Assembly: GCA_020629415.1 (NCBI GenBank)
Contig: JAHDDL010000022.1
Span: 1,816-65,815 of the forward strand
Direction: 5' to 3'
Length of the DNA: 64,000 bases
Source of the DNA: Maribacter sp.
GTDB lineage: Bacteria; Bacteroidota; Bacteroidia; Flavobacteriales; Flavobacteriaceae
Shown: piece after piece, positions 54,230 to 63,534 of the stretch
Layout of the letters: every line of letters starts with the position of its first letter
How positions within the stretch are numbered: position 1 is the first letter of the stretch
Made by a program: the position numbers and the translations under genes
Notes under the pieces: generated by a model
The model's input: only the letters and a program-made list of their open reading frames with translations
What the model was told of the DNA's origin: nothing
Database searches by the model: none

Positions 54230-55297
54230 ATGAAAAAAGTAATTCTAAGCGCAGCTTTACTAGGCTTGTTTCTAGTCTCTTGCGAAAATGATTCCCCTAA
54301 CATTGATGATACTGTAGAAGATTTTCAGGAAGTACAGATAGATATGAGCGACTTTAGCTTATATGTCGATCAAGATGATATTGCAGGTAAATCTGCCAAT
54401 AGTATTGAAAAATGTGTTTCTATGAAAAACTTGGAATACAGATTGTCAAAAAATAAAGGTCTGGCTAAAAAGATGTATGATATTGAATACAATACTCGTA
54501 AAGCTATTGCATTAAAAAACCAAGGGAAAGGTAAACCCGGAGGAGGAAATGGTGGTGGAGGAAGTACACCCACAATATTTGAAGGGTCAATTACTATTCC
54601 TGTAGTTGTTAATATTATAGAACAGTTTTCAGGACAGGTTACCCAGAACCAAATCAACTCTCAGATAAGAGTTCTAAACGAGGACTTTCAAAATAATAAT
54701 AGTAATACGGTTGGGGTTCCTTCGGAATTTGCAGGTCTTGTTGCAGATGTTGATGTTGCTTTCGTATTAGCAGGTGTCAATAGAGTAGTAAATACCAAAG
54801 CATCTTGGGGAACTAATGATGCTATGAAAATCCCTTCTCAAGGTGGTATAGCACCAACAGATCCATCTAGTAACTTGAACTTATGGGTTTGTGAAATAGG
54901 TGGTGGTATACTTGGTTATGCACAATTTCCTGGTGGCTCAGAAGCTACTGATGGTGTTGTAATCGGTACCAATTTCTTTGGAGAAACCAATGCTGGAGGT
55001 ATTTATGGAAAAGGACGAACCGGAACTCACGAAGTAGGACATTGGCTGAATCTTCGTCATATTTGGGGTGATGGCAGATGTAATAGAGACGATTTCGTTG
55101 CGGATACACCTTCTTCAGATGCTCCTAACTATAACTGTCCATCATATCCTACAGTAAATTGTAGAACTGCGGATATGACAATGAATTATATGGATTATGT
55201 TCAAGATGATTGTATGTATATGTTCACTGCTGGTCAAAATGATCGTATGAGAGCATTATTTGTTGCAGGCGGACCAAAAGAAAGCTTTGTAAATTAA
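54230..55297 (+). CDS. M43-type zinc metalloprotease lipoprotein
   Basis: A 355-residue lipoprotein (signal ends FLVSC). A pro-like region is joined by a Gly-rich linker (residues about 100-112) to a pappalysin-like metzincin domain with zinc site HEVGHWLNLRH and Met-turn MNYMDY, plus several Cys typical of the family. Secreted protease, cell-surface anchored. It interrupts the suf region between sufS and sufE but has its own terminator, so it probably only shares the location. Whether it is activated from the pro-form is unknown. Confidence 0.9.
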   Translation: MKKVILSAALLGLFLVSCENDSPNIDDTVEDFQEVQIDMSDFSLYVDQDDIAGKSANSIEKCVSMKNLEYRLSKNKGLAKKMYDIEYNTRKAIALKNQGKGKPGGGNGGGGSTPTIFEGSITIPVVVNIIEQFSGQVTQNQINSQIRVLNEDFQNNNSNTVGVPSEFAGLVADVDVAFVLAGVNRVVNTKASWGTNDAMKIPSQGGIAPTDPSSNLNLWVCEIGGGILGYAQFPGGSEATDGVVIGTNFFGETNAGGIYGKGRTGTHEVGHWLNLRHIWGDGRCNRDDFVADTPSSDAPNYNCPSYPTVNCRTADMTMNYMDYVQDDCMYMFTAGQNDRMRALFVAGGPKESFVN

Positions 55298-55324
55298 ATA
55301 CGGTTAAAGCTATTTGATATTTAG

Positions 55325-55350
55325 GGACATCTTAAAAGATGTCCTTTTTT
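55325..55350 (+). terminator. Terminator after the M43 protease gene
   Basis: GGACATCT-TAAA-AGATGTCC, perfect 8-bp stem, then six T. Confidence 0.9.
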
Positions 55351-55495
55351 GATTTAAAAATTCTGAGAATGTAAAATTTTAAGTCCGTGTCAAAAGTAAT
55401 TTTCTCTATTTGTTAATTTTAAATAGTACTTTAAAAAAGGTTTTAAATAGAAAAAATTACTTTAATTAATTAAATAAGAGCTATTGCCAAAACTG

Positions 55496-55526
55496 TTGAT
55501 TGGCATAATTACTTGTTGTAATTTTG
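55496..55526 (+). promoter_or_regulatory. Promoter for the sufE operon
   Basis: TTG (55496-55498), 20-base spacer, TAATTTTG (55519-55526). The best full match to the Bacteroidota promoter in the window, 14 bases before the sufE start. Confidence 0.7.
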
Positions 55527-55540
55527 CATAAAATAAAGCA

Positions 55541-55966
55541 ATGGAAATTAAAGAGATACAAGAAGAGATTATTGATGAATTTTCCATGTTCGATGATTGG
55601 ATGCAGCGGTATGAGTATATGATTGAGTTGGGCAAATCTTTGCCATTGATCAAAGAAGAATTCAAGACCGATGATAATATTATAAAAGGTTGTCAAAGCA
55701 AGGTTTGGGTACATGCGGAGCTTATGGATAATAAGTTGGTTTTTACCGCGGATAGTGATGCTATTATTACAAAAGGTATTATTGCCATTTTAATAAGGGC
55801 GTTCAGTAATCAAAAGCCACAGGATATATTAGATGCTGACACTGAGTTTATTGATGAAATTGGATTAAAAGAGCATTTATCGCCTACGCGGGCAAATGGT
55901 TTGGTAAGTATGATCAAACAATTGAAGTTATACGCAGTGGCGTATCAAACACAAATTGAAGAATAG
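55541..55966 (+). CDS. sufE: Sulfur acceptor SufE
   Basis: A 141-residue SufE that accepts persulfide sulfur from SufS and boosts its activity. The acceptor Cys is in KGCQSKVW (about residue 52). Helical flanks YEYMIELGKSLP and DFI-like EFIDEIGL are typical. It begins a separate operon with sufT, DUF2480 and perhaps DUF3078. Confidence 0.96.
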   Translation: MEIKEIQEEIIDEFSMFDDWMQRYEYMIELGKSLPLIKEEFKTDDNIIKGCQSKVWVHAELMDNKLVFTADSDAIITKGIIAILIRAFSNQKPQDILDADTEFIDEIGLKEHLSPTRANGLVSMIKQLKLYAVAYQTQIEE

Positions 55967-55971
55967 AAATT

Positions 55972-56304
55972 ATGAGTGACGAAAATATAGCAGAGGATAG
56001 TGCAGAATTAGGGGAGAAAATCGTTAAGATCTTAAAGACCATTTATGACCCGGAAATTCCTGTAGACATCTATGAATTAGGTTTAATTTATGATGTTTTG
56101 GTAAACGAGGACAATGAAGTAAAGATTTTAATGACCCTTACTTCTCCTAATTGCCCCGTAGCGGAAAGCTTGCCTGCAGAGGTTGAAGAAAAGGTAAAAT
56201 CTTTGGATGCCATCAAAGATGCAGAGGTAGAAATTACTTTTGATCCACCTTGGACCCAAGATTTAATGAGCGAAGAAGCGAAATTGGAATTAGGATTACT
56301 TTAA
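55972..56304 (+). CDS. sufT: SufT/MIP18-family Fe-S maturation protein
   Basis: A 110-residue DUF59 protein. The conserved YDPEIPVDIYELGLIY and TSPNCPVAESLP (with the conserved Cys) are present. Homologues help load Fe-S clusters into target proteins. Six bases after sufE and 29 before the DUF2480 gene, in the same operon. Confidence 0.93.
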   Translation: MSDENIAEDSAELGEKIVKILKTIYDPEIPVDIYELGLIYDVLVNEDNEVKILMTLTSPNCPVAESLPAEVEEKVKSLDAIKDAEVEITFDPPWTQDLMSEEAKLELGLL

Positions 56305-56333
56305 TCATAAAAAGCAATTGATAACTTGCTTCT

Positions 56334-56840
56334 ATGGAAGATGAAATTGTAAATAAAGTTGCCCAAAGCAAATTGATCACCTTTAACCTTGAGGATTACT
56401 ACCCAAAAGGGGAAAGAATGGTTTTGGACATTAAAGACTGGCTGTATGAGGGCTTTATTCTCAAAGAAAAAGAATTTAGAGCCTTTGTTGATGCCCATGA
56501 CTGGTCTCGGTATAAAGATGCTTACGTTGCCATGCATTGTTCCACAGACGCTATAATACCTGGCTGGGCATACTTATTGCTAAGTGTAAAGCTTAGCGGT
56601 ATAGCCAAAAAAGCTATTCAAGGTAGTTTGGTAGATTTAGAAACAAGTATATACCAAAATGTTATTGAAAATATAGATGTTTCTGATTATCAAGATAAGT
56701 TGATCATTATAAAAGGCTGCAGTAAAAAACCTGTTCCTGCCAACGCTTATTTGTTTCTAGCAGAGCGTTTAAAACCAGTTGCAAAGTCCATTATGTATGG
56801 TGAGGCATGTTCTTCTGTGCCATTATATAAAAGAAAATAA
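56334..56840 (+). CDS. DUF2480 protein
   Basis: A 168-residue soluble protein matching DUF2480 of Bacteroidota, with the conserved NLEDYYPKGERMVLDIKDWL, HCSTDAIIPGWAYLL and KGCSKKPVPANAYLFLAE blocks. It has two or three conserved Cys/His positions, so metal or Fe-S handling is conceivable. Its constant place beside sufE/sufT suggests a link to Fe-S assembly, which is inference; no function is known to me. Confidence 0.85.
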   Translation: MEDEIVNKVAQSKLITFNLEDYYPKGERMVLDIKDWLYEGFILKEKEFRAFVDAHDWSRYKDAYVAMHCSTDAIIPGWAYLLLSVKLSGIAKKAIQGSLVDLETSIYQNVIENIDVSDYQDKLIIIKGCSKKPVPANAYLFLAERLKPVAKSIMYGEACSSVPLYKRK

Positions 56841-56874
56841 CATAATCGTGTTAAAAGAAGTTGCGAAGTATTAT

Positions 56875-56882
56875 TACCTTTG
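56875..56882 (+). promoter_or_regulatory. Promoter -7 element for the DUF3078 gene
   Basis: TACCTTTG matches TAnnTTTG, 30 bases before the ATG, allowing separate transcription from the sufE operon. Confidence 0.5.
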
Positions 56883-56912
56883 CGCCACTATAAATTATAA
56901 ACATTAATTATT

Positions 56913-57833
56913 ATGAAGAAAATTGTATTAACTCTAGCCCTTGCATTTGTTGCAACTGTTGGTTTTTCTCAGACAGAAGAGGAACTAAAAGGTCAATTAA
57001 GTGCAGCAAAAGATTCTATCGCGGCTATTCAAGGAAGAGCTGACGCTATTCAAGGTGCTATAGATGCATTGCCAGGATGGAAAAAAGGTGCATTCGGTAC
57101 TATCGGTGCCAACTTAAGTAGCTTTAACAACTGGTACGGTCAAGGTACTCCAGATTTATCTTCTGGTAACATTGGTGTAACCGTAAACGCTTTTGCTAAT
57201 TTAAACGAGGAGAAATTCTTCTGGAGAAACTCTGGTAACATTAATTTAGGATGGGTAAAGTTTGACGATAAGAACGATCCTACAGATGATGATAGCTTTA
57301 AACAAGGTACAGATGTATTCAATATTACTTCTCTTTACGGAAGAAAGCTTAGTGAAAAATGGGCTATTTCTGGTTTAGGCGAGTACAGAACCACAATATT
57401 GAACAACTTTAACGATCCAGGATACCTTGACTTAGGTGTTGGTGCTACTTGGACTCCTATTGCAGATTTAGTAGTTGTAATACACCCATTAAACTACAAC
57501 TTTGTATTTAGTGATAACGATGCAGTTTTTGAGTCTTCTTTAGGTGCTAAAATAGTTGCTGATTATACAAAACAAATAGGTGCGGTTAACTTTAAGTCTA
57601 ACCTTTCTATGTTCCAAAGCTATAAGAGCGGTGATCTTTCTAACTTAACTTGGATCAATTCATTTGGTTACACCTTATGGAACGGTATTGGTTTAGGTTT
57701 TGAATTTGGTTTGCGTGATAACAAGCAAGAAGCTTTAAATTTTGCATTGACTGATAACGTAAATGAAACGTTCGATACTGTTGACAATAAGTTACAAACG
57801 TATTTCTTAGTTGGTCTTAACTACTCTTTGTAG
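56913..57833 (+). CDS. DUF3078 outer-membrane barrel protein
   Basis: A 306-residue protein with signal peptide (residues 1-20, GFSQ), a short coiled coil (about 22-52) and a beta-barrel rich in alternating aromatic residues (SFNNWYGQG, WRNSGNINLGW) ending in GLNYSL. The family DUF3078 is common in Bacteroidota and predicted to be an outer-membrane barrel. The stable coding pattern and strong terminator suggest good expression. Function unknown. Confidence 0.88.
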   Translation: MKKIVLTLALAFVATVGFSQTEEELKGQLSAAKDSIAAIQGRADAIQGAIDALPGWKKGAFGTIGANLSSFNNWYGQGTPDLSSGNIGVTVNAFANLNEEKFFWRNSGNINLGWVKFDDKNDPTDDDSFKQGTDVFNITSLYGRKLSEKWAISGLGEYRTTILNNFNDPGYLDLGVGATWTPIADLVVVIHPLNYNFVFSDNDAVFESSLGAKIVADYTKQIGAVNFKSNLSMFQSYKSGDLSNLTWINSFGYTLWNGIGLGFEFGLRDNKQEALNFALTDNVNETFDTVDNKLQTYFLVGLNYSL

Positions 57834-57866
57834 TCTTAGATAGTATTTTAAATATTAGTATATATT

Positions 57867-57896
57867 AAAAAAGCCCTCTAATTAGAGGGCTTTTTT
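57867..57896. terminator. Bidirectional terminator after DUF3078
   Basis: A6-GCCCTCT-AATT-AGAGGGC-T6, a strong symmetrical hairpin between two converging genes. Confidence 0.92.
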
Positions 57897-58113
57897 CGGT
57901 TAAGTATTATCGTAAAATTTGGGGTTTTACTTTTTAGTTTTCATAAGTTAAATATCGATTTGGGGTCAAGACTTATCTTAAGTACACTGTAAAATTAATG
58001 CATAAGGTCTTGTTGCAAACAATTTATGTTGTGAACTGATCGCATAATGTGGTGAGATTTATCATCGGTTTAATTTCATCGATGAACTACATCTTTTCAC
58101 TTATAATTGGGTT
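57897..58113. other. Intergenic region between DUF3078 and hflX
   Basis: 217 bp without a convincing ORF. One AT-rich hairpin, GTAAAA-TTTGGGG-TTTTAC followed by five T, lies near its left end; nothing else stands out. Confidence 0.4.
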
Positions 58114-59325
58114 CTAATACTGATCTAAATGTTCTGGATAAAGAAAATTATTATAAGGAAAACGGGTTACGTGAATATCTCTGACTTCATCATAAACACG
58201 TTTTCTAAACTCATCTAGGTTCTCTTTATTCAATGCAGAAATAAAAATGACACGGTCGCCTACTTTTTCCATCCATGTTTGTTTCCAGTCATTAATGGTA
58301 AAATGCTTTCCGGTACGTTCGGTGACCAGATCATCATCATCAATAGTTTCGTGTTCATATTGATCGATCTTGTTGAAGATCATGATGCTTTTCTTATCTG
58401 AACTTTTAATTTCGGACAAAATTTGGTTTACAGATTCTATATGCTCCTCAAATTGCGGGTGGGAGATATCCACTACATGTAATAATAGATCTGCCTCCCT
58501 TACTTCATCTAAAGTACTTTTAAAGCTTTCCACTAATTGTGTAGGCAGTTTTCTTATAAATCCTACCGTATCACTTAATAAGAACGGTAAGTTCCCTATA
58601 ACTACCTTTCTTACCGTAGTATCCAAGGTGGCAAAAAGTTTGTTCTCTGCAAATACATCACTTTTACTAATGACGTTCATTAAGGTAGATTTACCAACAT
58701 TGGTATAGCCAACTAAGGCAACACGGACCAAAGCACCACGGTTGCCCCTTTGGGTCTCCATTTGTCGGTCAATTTTTTTCAGCTTGTTTTTAAGTAGTGT
58801 AATACGATCCCGTACAATACGTCTATCCGTTTCAATTTCCGTTTCCCCAGGTCCGCGCATACCTATACCACCTTTTTGTCTTTCAAGGTGAGTCCATAGA
58901 CCAGTAAGTCTTGGCAGCAAATATTCATATTGTGCTAGCTCTACCTGGGTTCTAGCGTAACTTGTTTGTGCACGTTGAGCAAAGATGTCCAATATTAAAC
59001 TGGTACGGTCAATTATTTTACATCGTAATTGTTTTTCTATATTACGTTGTTGACCTGGGGTAAGTTCATCATCAAAAATAACGGAACCTATTTTGTGTTC
59101 TTCTACATAACGTTCCACTTCATCCATCTTACCGCTTCCTATAAGAGTTTTTGGGTTGGGTACATCCATTCGTTGTATAAAGCGTTTGGTAACTTCACCA
59201 CCGGCCGTATAAGTAAGAAACTCTAGCTCATCTAGATATTCGTTTACTTTTTCCTCACTTTGTTCTTTATTGATAACACCAATAAGAACCGCTTTTTCAT
59301 AATCAATACTCTTCTTTTCTATCAT
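58114..59325 (-). CDS. hflX: Ribosome-associated GTPase HflX
   Basis: A 403-residue GTPase that binds the 50S subunit and helps recycle stalled ribosomes. N-terminal HflX domain with FDDELTPGQQRN, then RGPGETEIETDRR, and the G domain with GYTNVGKST (G1), DTVGFI (G3) and NKID (G4). The start at 59325 is supported by a TAnnTTTG promoter element that lies inside the longer frame. C-terminal extension is short. Confidence 0.95.
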   Translation of the reverse strand: MIEKKSIDYEKAVLIGVINKEQSEEKVNEYLDELEFLTYTAGGEVTKRFIQRMDVPNPKTLIGSGKMDEVERYVEEHKIGSVIFDDELTPGQQRNIEKQLRCKIIDRTSLILDIFAQRAQTSYARTQVELAQYEYLLPRLTGLWTHLERQKGGIGMRGPGETEIETDRRIVRDRITLLKNKLKKIDRQMETQRGNRGALVRVALVGYTNVGKSTLMNVISKSDVFAENKLFATLDTTVRKVVIGNLPFLLSDTVGFIRKLPTQLVESFKSTLDEVREADLLLHVVDISHPQFEEHIESVNQILSEIKSSDKKSIMIFNKIDQYEHETIDDDDLVTERTGKHFTINDWKQTWMEKVGDRVIFISALNKENLDEFRKRVYDEVRDIHVTRFPYNNFLYPEHLDQY

Positions 59326-59339
59326 AATACCGTAAAGTG

Positions 59340-59347
59340 CAAAATTA
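59340..59347 (-). promoter_or_regulatory. Promoter -7 element for hflX
   Basis: TAATTTTG on the minus strand, 14 bases before the hflX start at 59325. Confidence 0.5.
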
Positions 59348-59490
59348 AGCAATTACCGATAAGCTATTTTGTATTTTTAATGGCTCGATAATCGAGATAG
59401 TATACATTAAGACATTCTTCAAAATTTCAATTTTTTTATATGGAATTTCAAATGGTTGAATCTTAATGAAGTTACCCATTAAAAAGAAAC

Positions 59491-60468
59491 ATGCGATTTT
59501 CATTTTTTAAGAAAAAAACTAAAAAACAGCGCTATTCGGTTGCGTTCTACAATTTAGAAAATCTATTTGATCCAGAACGTAATACCAAGATTTTGGACAA
59601 AGATTATACACCAAATGGAGCAAAAAAATGGACAATGGAACGATACCATCGAAAACTTTACAAATTATCTAAGACCATTTTTAAGATCGGAGAGGAGGAT
59701 CATCCTTACCCACCTGTTTTATTAGGTGTTGCCGAAGCTGAAAATAAGAGTGTATTCAAAGCATTGTTAGAAACTAAAGCTTTGAAGGATATAGATTATG
59801 GATTTATACATTATGATTCTCCCGATGAACGCGGTATAGATACGGGGCTTATTTATCGCAAACGCTTTTTTAACGTGCTGCATTCAGAACCCTTAACGTT
59901 AATGGTAGATAATGCCGGTGGGGTAAGGGATACTACAAGAGATATACTATATGTAAAAGGCGAATTAAATAAAGAATTGGTGCATGTATTTGTAAACCAC
60001 TGGCCCTCTAGACGAGATGGCGGGGTAGAGACAGAATACAAAAGGGTTATTGCCGCAAATGAAATTGTTCAGAAAGTTGATATTATAAAGGAGACAGAAT
60101 TAGACCCCAATATTATTGTCATGGGCGATTTTAACGATGATCCCTCTTCAAAAAGTATGCAGATTTTAAAATCAGAGGCAGCTTTGTTCAATCCTTTTGA
60201 GACTTTACACATACCTGAAACTACGGGGTCTTCTGTATATGGTAATAAATGGAACATGTTCGATCAAATTTTGGTGTCGAATTCCTTTTTTAATTATCAA
60301 AAGAATACACATAGTTTTGATAATGCTGCCATATTTGATCATAAATCATTAAAGGAGAAGAAAGGAAAATATAAAGGATCACCTTACAGAACATTCGTTT
60401 CTGATCGATATATGGGTGGTTATAGTGATCATTTTCCGGTGTATGCCATGTTTACTTTTAATTCTTAA
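59491..60468 (+). CDS. Endonuclease/exonuclease/phosphatase-fold protein
   Basis: A 325-residue member of the EEP superfamily with AFYNLENLFDP (metal Asn/Glu), GVAEAENK, HWPSRRDGGVETEYKR, GDFNDDPSS and the C-terminal YSDHFPV (Asp-His). It begins with a basic cytosol-like N-terminus (FFKKKTKKQ), without a clear signal peptide. Substrate is unknown: relatives cut DNA, RNA, phosphoinositides or sphingomyelin. Confidence 0.92.
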   Translation: MRFSFFKKKTKKQRYSVAFYNLENLFDPERNTKILDKDYTPNGAKKWTMERYHRKLYKLSKTIFKIGEEDHPYPPVLLGVAEAENKSVFKALLETKALKDIDYGFIHYDSPDERGIDTGLIYRKRFFNVLHSEPLTLMVDNAGGVRDTTRDILYVKGELNKELVHVFVNHWPSRRDGGVETEYKRVIAANEIVQKVDIIKETELDPNIIVMGDFNDDPSSKSMQILKSEAALFNPFETLHIPETTGSSVYGNKWNMFDQILVSNSFFNYQKNTHSFDNAAIFDHKSLKEKKGKYKGSPYRTFVSDRYMGGYSDHFPVYAMFTFNS

Positions 60469-60631
60469 AAGCTTCGTTAATCGAGAGAATAATCTTACAC
60501 ATCGCAAATTGATGTTTTCACAACAGGTTCAACATTATGTTTAGGCATTTCGTCGAATAAAACTGTTCATTCATCGAAACCATAAACAAGGTTGGTATTA
60601 TTGTAGTCCAAATCTTACAAAAAACCTACAG

Positions 60632-62830
60632 ATGAATACGTACATTACCACCGATCGTACCTATAGTATCTTGTTTATACTATTCTTTGTTATCACGACA
60701 GCAAATGTCGCAAACGGACAAATCTCAACAGAGCGTCTTAAAATTAAGGCTAACAACAAGAAAATTGAACTTGCGAAATTCAAGTCTAATTTGGTTTCCG
60801 AGTATGACCTTGAAAGGACACATCTTAAAGAGGTAGCAAAGTTGAATAACTGGAAAGTCAAAGAAACTTTGGCTAACGGCAAAAAAATAGAGCTACAGGC
60901 TATTGGCGAAGATGGTAGTCCTTTGTATTATGAAACTTATGCTGACCAGGCCGGTGTAGTTTCTAGGGCAAGTGCATTAAATACAGATGGTCTATTGGGC
61001 TTGAATTTAGATGGTGATGGAATGGAAGTAGGTGTTTGGGATGCCGGTGTTGCCTTAACAAATCATGTTGAATATACATCTAGAGTTACAATAGGCGATA
61101 AAAGCACAGATGTTGATGCGCATGCAACCCATGTAACGGGTAGTATTATTTCTACAGGTATTAAAAGAGATGCTAAGGGCGTAGCCAATAAAGCTAAGGT
61201 AGTATCTCATGATTGGACAAGGGATAAAATTGAAGTTACCGAAGCTGCTGCCGAAGGTCTTCTTCTTTCTAACCATTCTTATGGTATTAAGGCCAGTCGT
61301 GTACCAGACTGGTATTTTGGTGCCTACACCAAAGTAGCACAGGATTGGGACAAGATTATGTACAATGCCCCTTATTATCTTATGGTCACCGCGGCCGGAA
61401 ATGCTCAAAAGAACAGGGATAATCTAGATCCTATATATGGTCAATCTGCAGATGGTTTTGATGTACTATTAGGATTTACCATTGCAAAAAATAATATTAC
61501 GGTTGCGGGAGCAAATTCTAAAGTTGATGCCAATGGAAATTTAAAAAGAGCAGATGTTTGTACCTATAGTAGTTTTGGTCCTGTTGATGATGGTAGAATA
61601 AAGCCGGATATTGCCGGTAACGGTGGTACCGTTCTATCTACTGATGCTGCTAGTAATACAAGTTATGAGACTTCTTCCGGTACTTCTATGGCTACGCCAG
61701 GTGTAACAGGATCCTTGTTATTGTTGCAACAGTACCACAAAGAATTATATGATACCTATATGAAAGCGGCAACTTTAAAAGGTCTTGCCCTACATACGGC
61801 AGATGATATAGACGCCTTAGGGCCGGATTATAAAATGGGATGGGGTATCATGAATTCTAAAACTGCTGCCGAACTATTGAACAACAAAGATTTTTCTAGC
61901 CATGTTTCAGAAGAATCGTTAGAAACCGGTAGTTCATTTTCATTTGATGTTACCGCAGAAGGTAATGAAACCTTGATAGCTTCTATTTCATGGACAGATG
62001 TACAATCTAGTTTCATCAATTCAGGTGATTTGAACAATAATACTGCCGCATTGGTAAACGATCTTGATATTAGGGTAACAAAAAACGGACAAACATTTTT
62101 ACCTTGGAAATTAAACCCTGCACAAGCAGAAAACAATGCAATTAAAGGAGATAATAAAGTTGATCCTTTTGAAAGAGTTGAAATACCTAATGCCAATGGT
62201 ACGTACACCATTACGGTTACACATAAAGGAGCGCTTGTAAATGATATACAGGATTTTTCTTTGATCGTTACCGGTGTTGCTATGACCACTTGTTCCCTTA
62301 ATGCGCCAGAAGTTAGTCTTAACGAGAAAAAGACTAGTAATGTTACCTTAGCCTGGAACGCTTCTGAAGAGGCTCTTTATGAAATTCAATACAAAGAGGT
62401 ACATGAAGAAAATTGGACTACGGAATACATCTCTGAAAATAACTTTAGCTGGAGCAATTTGTTGACAGATGCTACATATTCATTTAGAACAAGAACGTTC
62501 TGTTCTCAAAATATAGCTTCTGAATTTAGTGAAGTGGTCACATTTACTTTTAAAGGGGAAGATACCGAGTTAGAAAAATTAAACCTTATGAACCAAGGGT
62601 CTGCGATACCGTTTAACGTTTATCCAAATCCTGCGGTAAATGAAATTCATTTGAACGTAAAAACTTCGGAAAATACGGTTTATAGAATAATGAGCGTAAG
62701 CGGCGTACCTTTAAAGACAGATAAAGCTACAAGTTCTATTATAGATGTTTCTGAACTACCATCTGGTCTGTATGTATTGCAAATTCAAGATCAAACACTA
62801 AGTAAAAGCACAAAATTTTATAAATATTAA
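60632..62830 (+). CDS. Secreted S8 subtilisin-like protease with T9SS sorting domain
   Basis: A 732-residue exported protease. Signal peptide (about 1-30), a short propeptide, the peptidase S8 domain with catalytic Asp in GVWDAGVAL, His in DAHATHVTGS and Ser in SSGTSMATPG, oxyanion Asn in TAAGNAQ, then a beta-sandwich (P-domain-like), a fibronectin III-like domain (about 550-640) and a C-terminal type A T9SS domain (FNVYPNPAVNEIHL, ending TKFYKY). Exported through the T9SS and attached to or released from the cell surface. Single gene. Confidence 0.95.
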   Translation: MNTYITTDRTYSILFILFFVITTANVANGQISTERLKIKANNKKIELAKFKSNLVSEYDLERTHLKEVAKLNNWKVKETLANGKKIELQAIGEDGSPLYYETYADQAGVVSRASALNTDGLLGLNLDGDGMEVGVWDAGVALTNHVEYTSRVTIGDKSTDVDAHATHVTGSIISTGIKRDAKGVANKAKVVSHDWTRDKIEVTEAAAEGLLLSNHSYGIKASRVPDWYFGAYTKVAQDWDKIMYNAPYYLMVTAAGNAQKNRDNLDPIYGQSADGFDVLLGFTIAKNNITVAGANSKVDANGNLKRADVCTYSSFGPVDDGRIKPDIAGNGGTVLSTDAASNTSYETSSGTSMATPGVTGSLLLLQQYHKELYDTYMKAATLKGLALHTADDIDALGPDYKMGWGIMNSKTAAELLNNKDFSSHVSEESLETGSSFSFDVTAEGNETLIASISWTDVQSSFINSGDLNNNTAALVNDLDIRVTKNGQTFLPWKLNPAQAENNAIKGDNKVDPFERVEIPNANGTYTITVTHKGALVNDIQDFSLIVTGVAMTTCSLNAPEVSLNEKKTSNVTLAWNASEEALYEIQYKEVHEENWTTEYISENNFSWSNLLTDATYSFRTRTFCSQNIASEFSEVVTFTFKGEDTELEKLNLMNQGSAIPFNVYPNPAVNEIHLNVKTSENTVYRIMSVSGVPLKTDKATSSIIDVSELPSGLYVLQIQDQTLSKSTKFYKY

Positions 62831-62932
62831 TAGGCTTTAATGGCACCGCTAAAGAGTACTATACCGCGAGGCTTACCTGGAATTTAAAAATCTGTTTCCT
62901 GTGAATGCTAAATGGGCTTGCCCTGAGGTGTT

Positions 62933-63442
62933 TTACTTAATTCTTCTGGATTGGGTGGTGAAGGAAAGACCTTGCTGCCCAACGGTGGAGTTCATAATGC
63001 CTTCAAATAATGGTTCTGGGCTTGTTTTGGGCGCATGCCATTCAAAAATAAAATTAGAACCTGTGCCGCCTTCAACATCCATCTCGTCAATAATGATTTC
63101 AACGGTTTCAAGAGGTGCCAAATAGATAGGGTGAGTAAAGTAGTTGCGTAAGGATACGCCATGCGTATCAAAATACTCTGCCTTGGTCAAGTATATAGTG
63201 TCCACATCGCTGGTATTTCGTAAACTGACCATAGCCGTTAAATTGTGTGTCTTATGTTCAGAACTGCTATAAATTTGGGAATAGATGGATAAGTATGATT
63301 TTCCGTGTTCTAAAGAATCCATAGTTTTTATGGTAGCCTTTCTCTTGGTCCAGTTTTCAGGATTTATAGAGCTTATTTCCTTTTCTTGCACACAGCTTGC
63401 TACTAAGACAATTACCGAGAATAATAGGATAACTTTTTTCAT
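62933..63442 (-). CDS. DUF3124 lipoprotein
   Basis: A 169-residue lipoprotein (signal ends VASC, Cys17). The mature part fits DUF3124, with LTAMVSLRNTSDVDTIYLTKAEYFDTHG and a C-terminal GGTGSNFIFEWHA. The fold is probably a small beta-sandwich. Role unknown; convergent with the subtilase gene. Confidence 0.8.
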   Translation of the reverse strand: MKKVILLFSVIVLVASCVQEKEISSINPENWTKRKATIKTMDSLEHGKSYLSIYSQIYSSSEHKTHNLTAMVSLRNTSDVDTIYLTKAEYFDTHGVSLRNYFTHPIYLAPLETVEIIIDEMDVEGGTGSNFIFEWHAPKTSPEPLFEGIMNSTVGQQGLSFTTQSRRIK

Positions 63443-63534
63443 ACGTATGGTTTGTTTAAAACAAATGATGGTACCAACAAAATTACACCATTAGTGCTGT
63501 TTTTATATCGGCTAGTGCTAATTTTTACGTCATG

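Noticed and set aside
61055-62289. Two minus-strand ORFs inside the subtilase gene
   Set aside because: They are antisense shadows of a strong T9SS protease gene.
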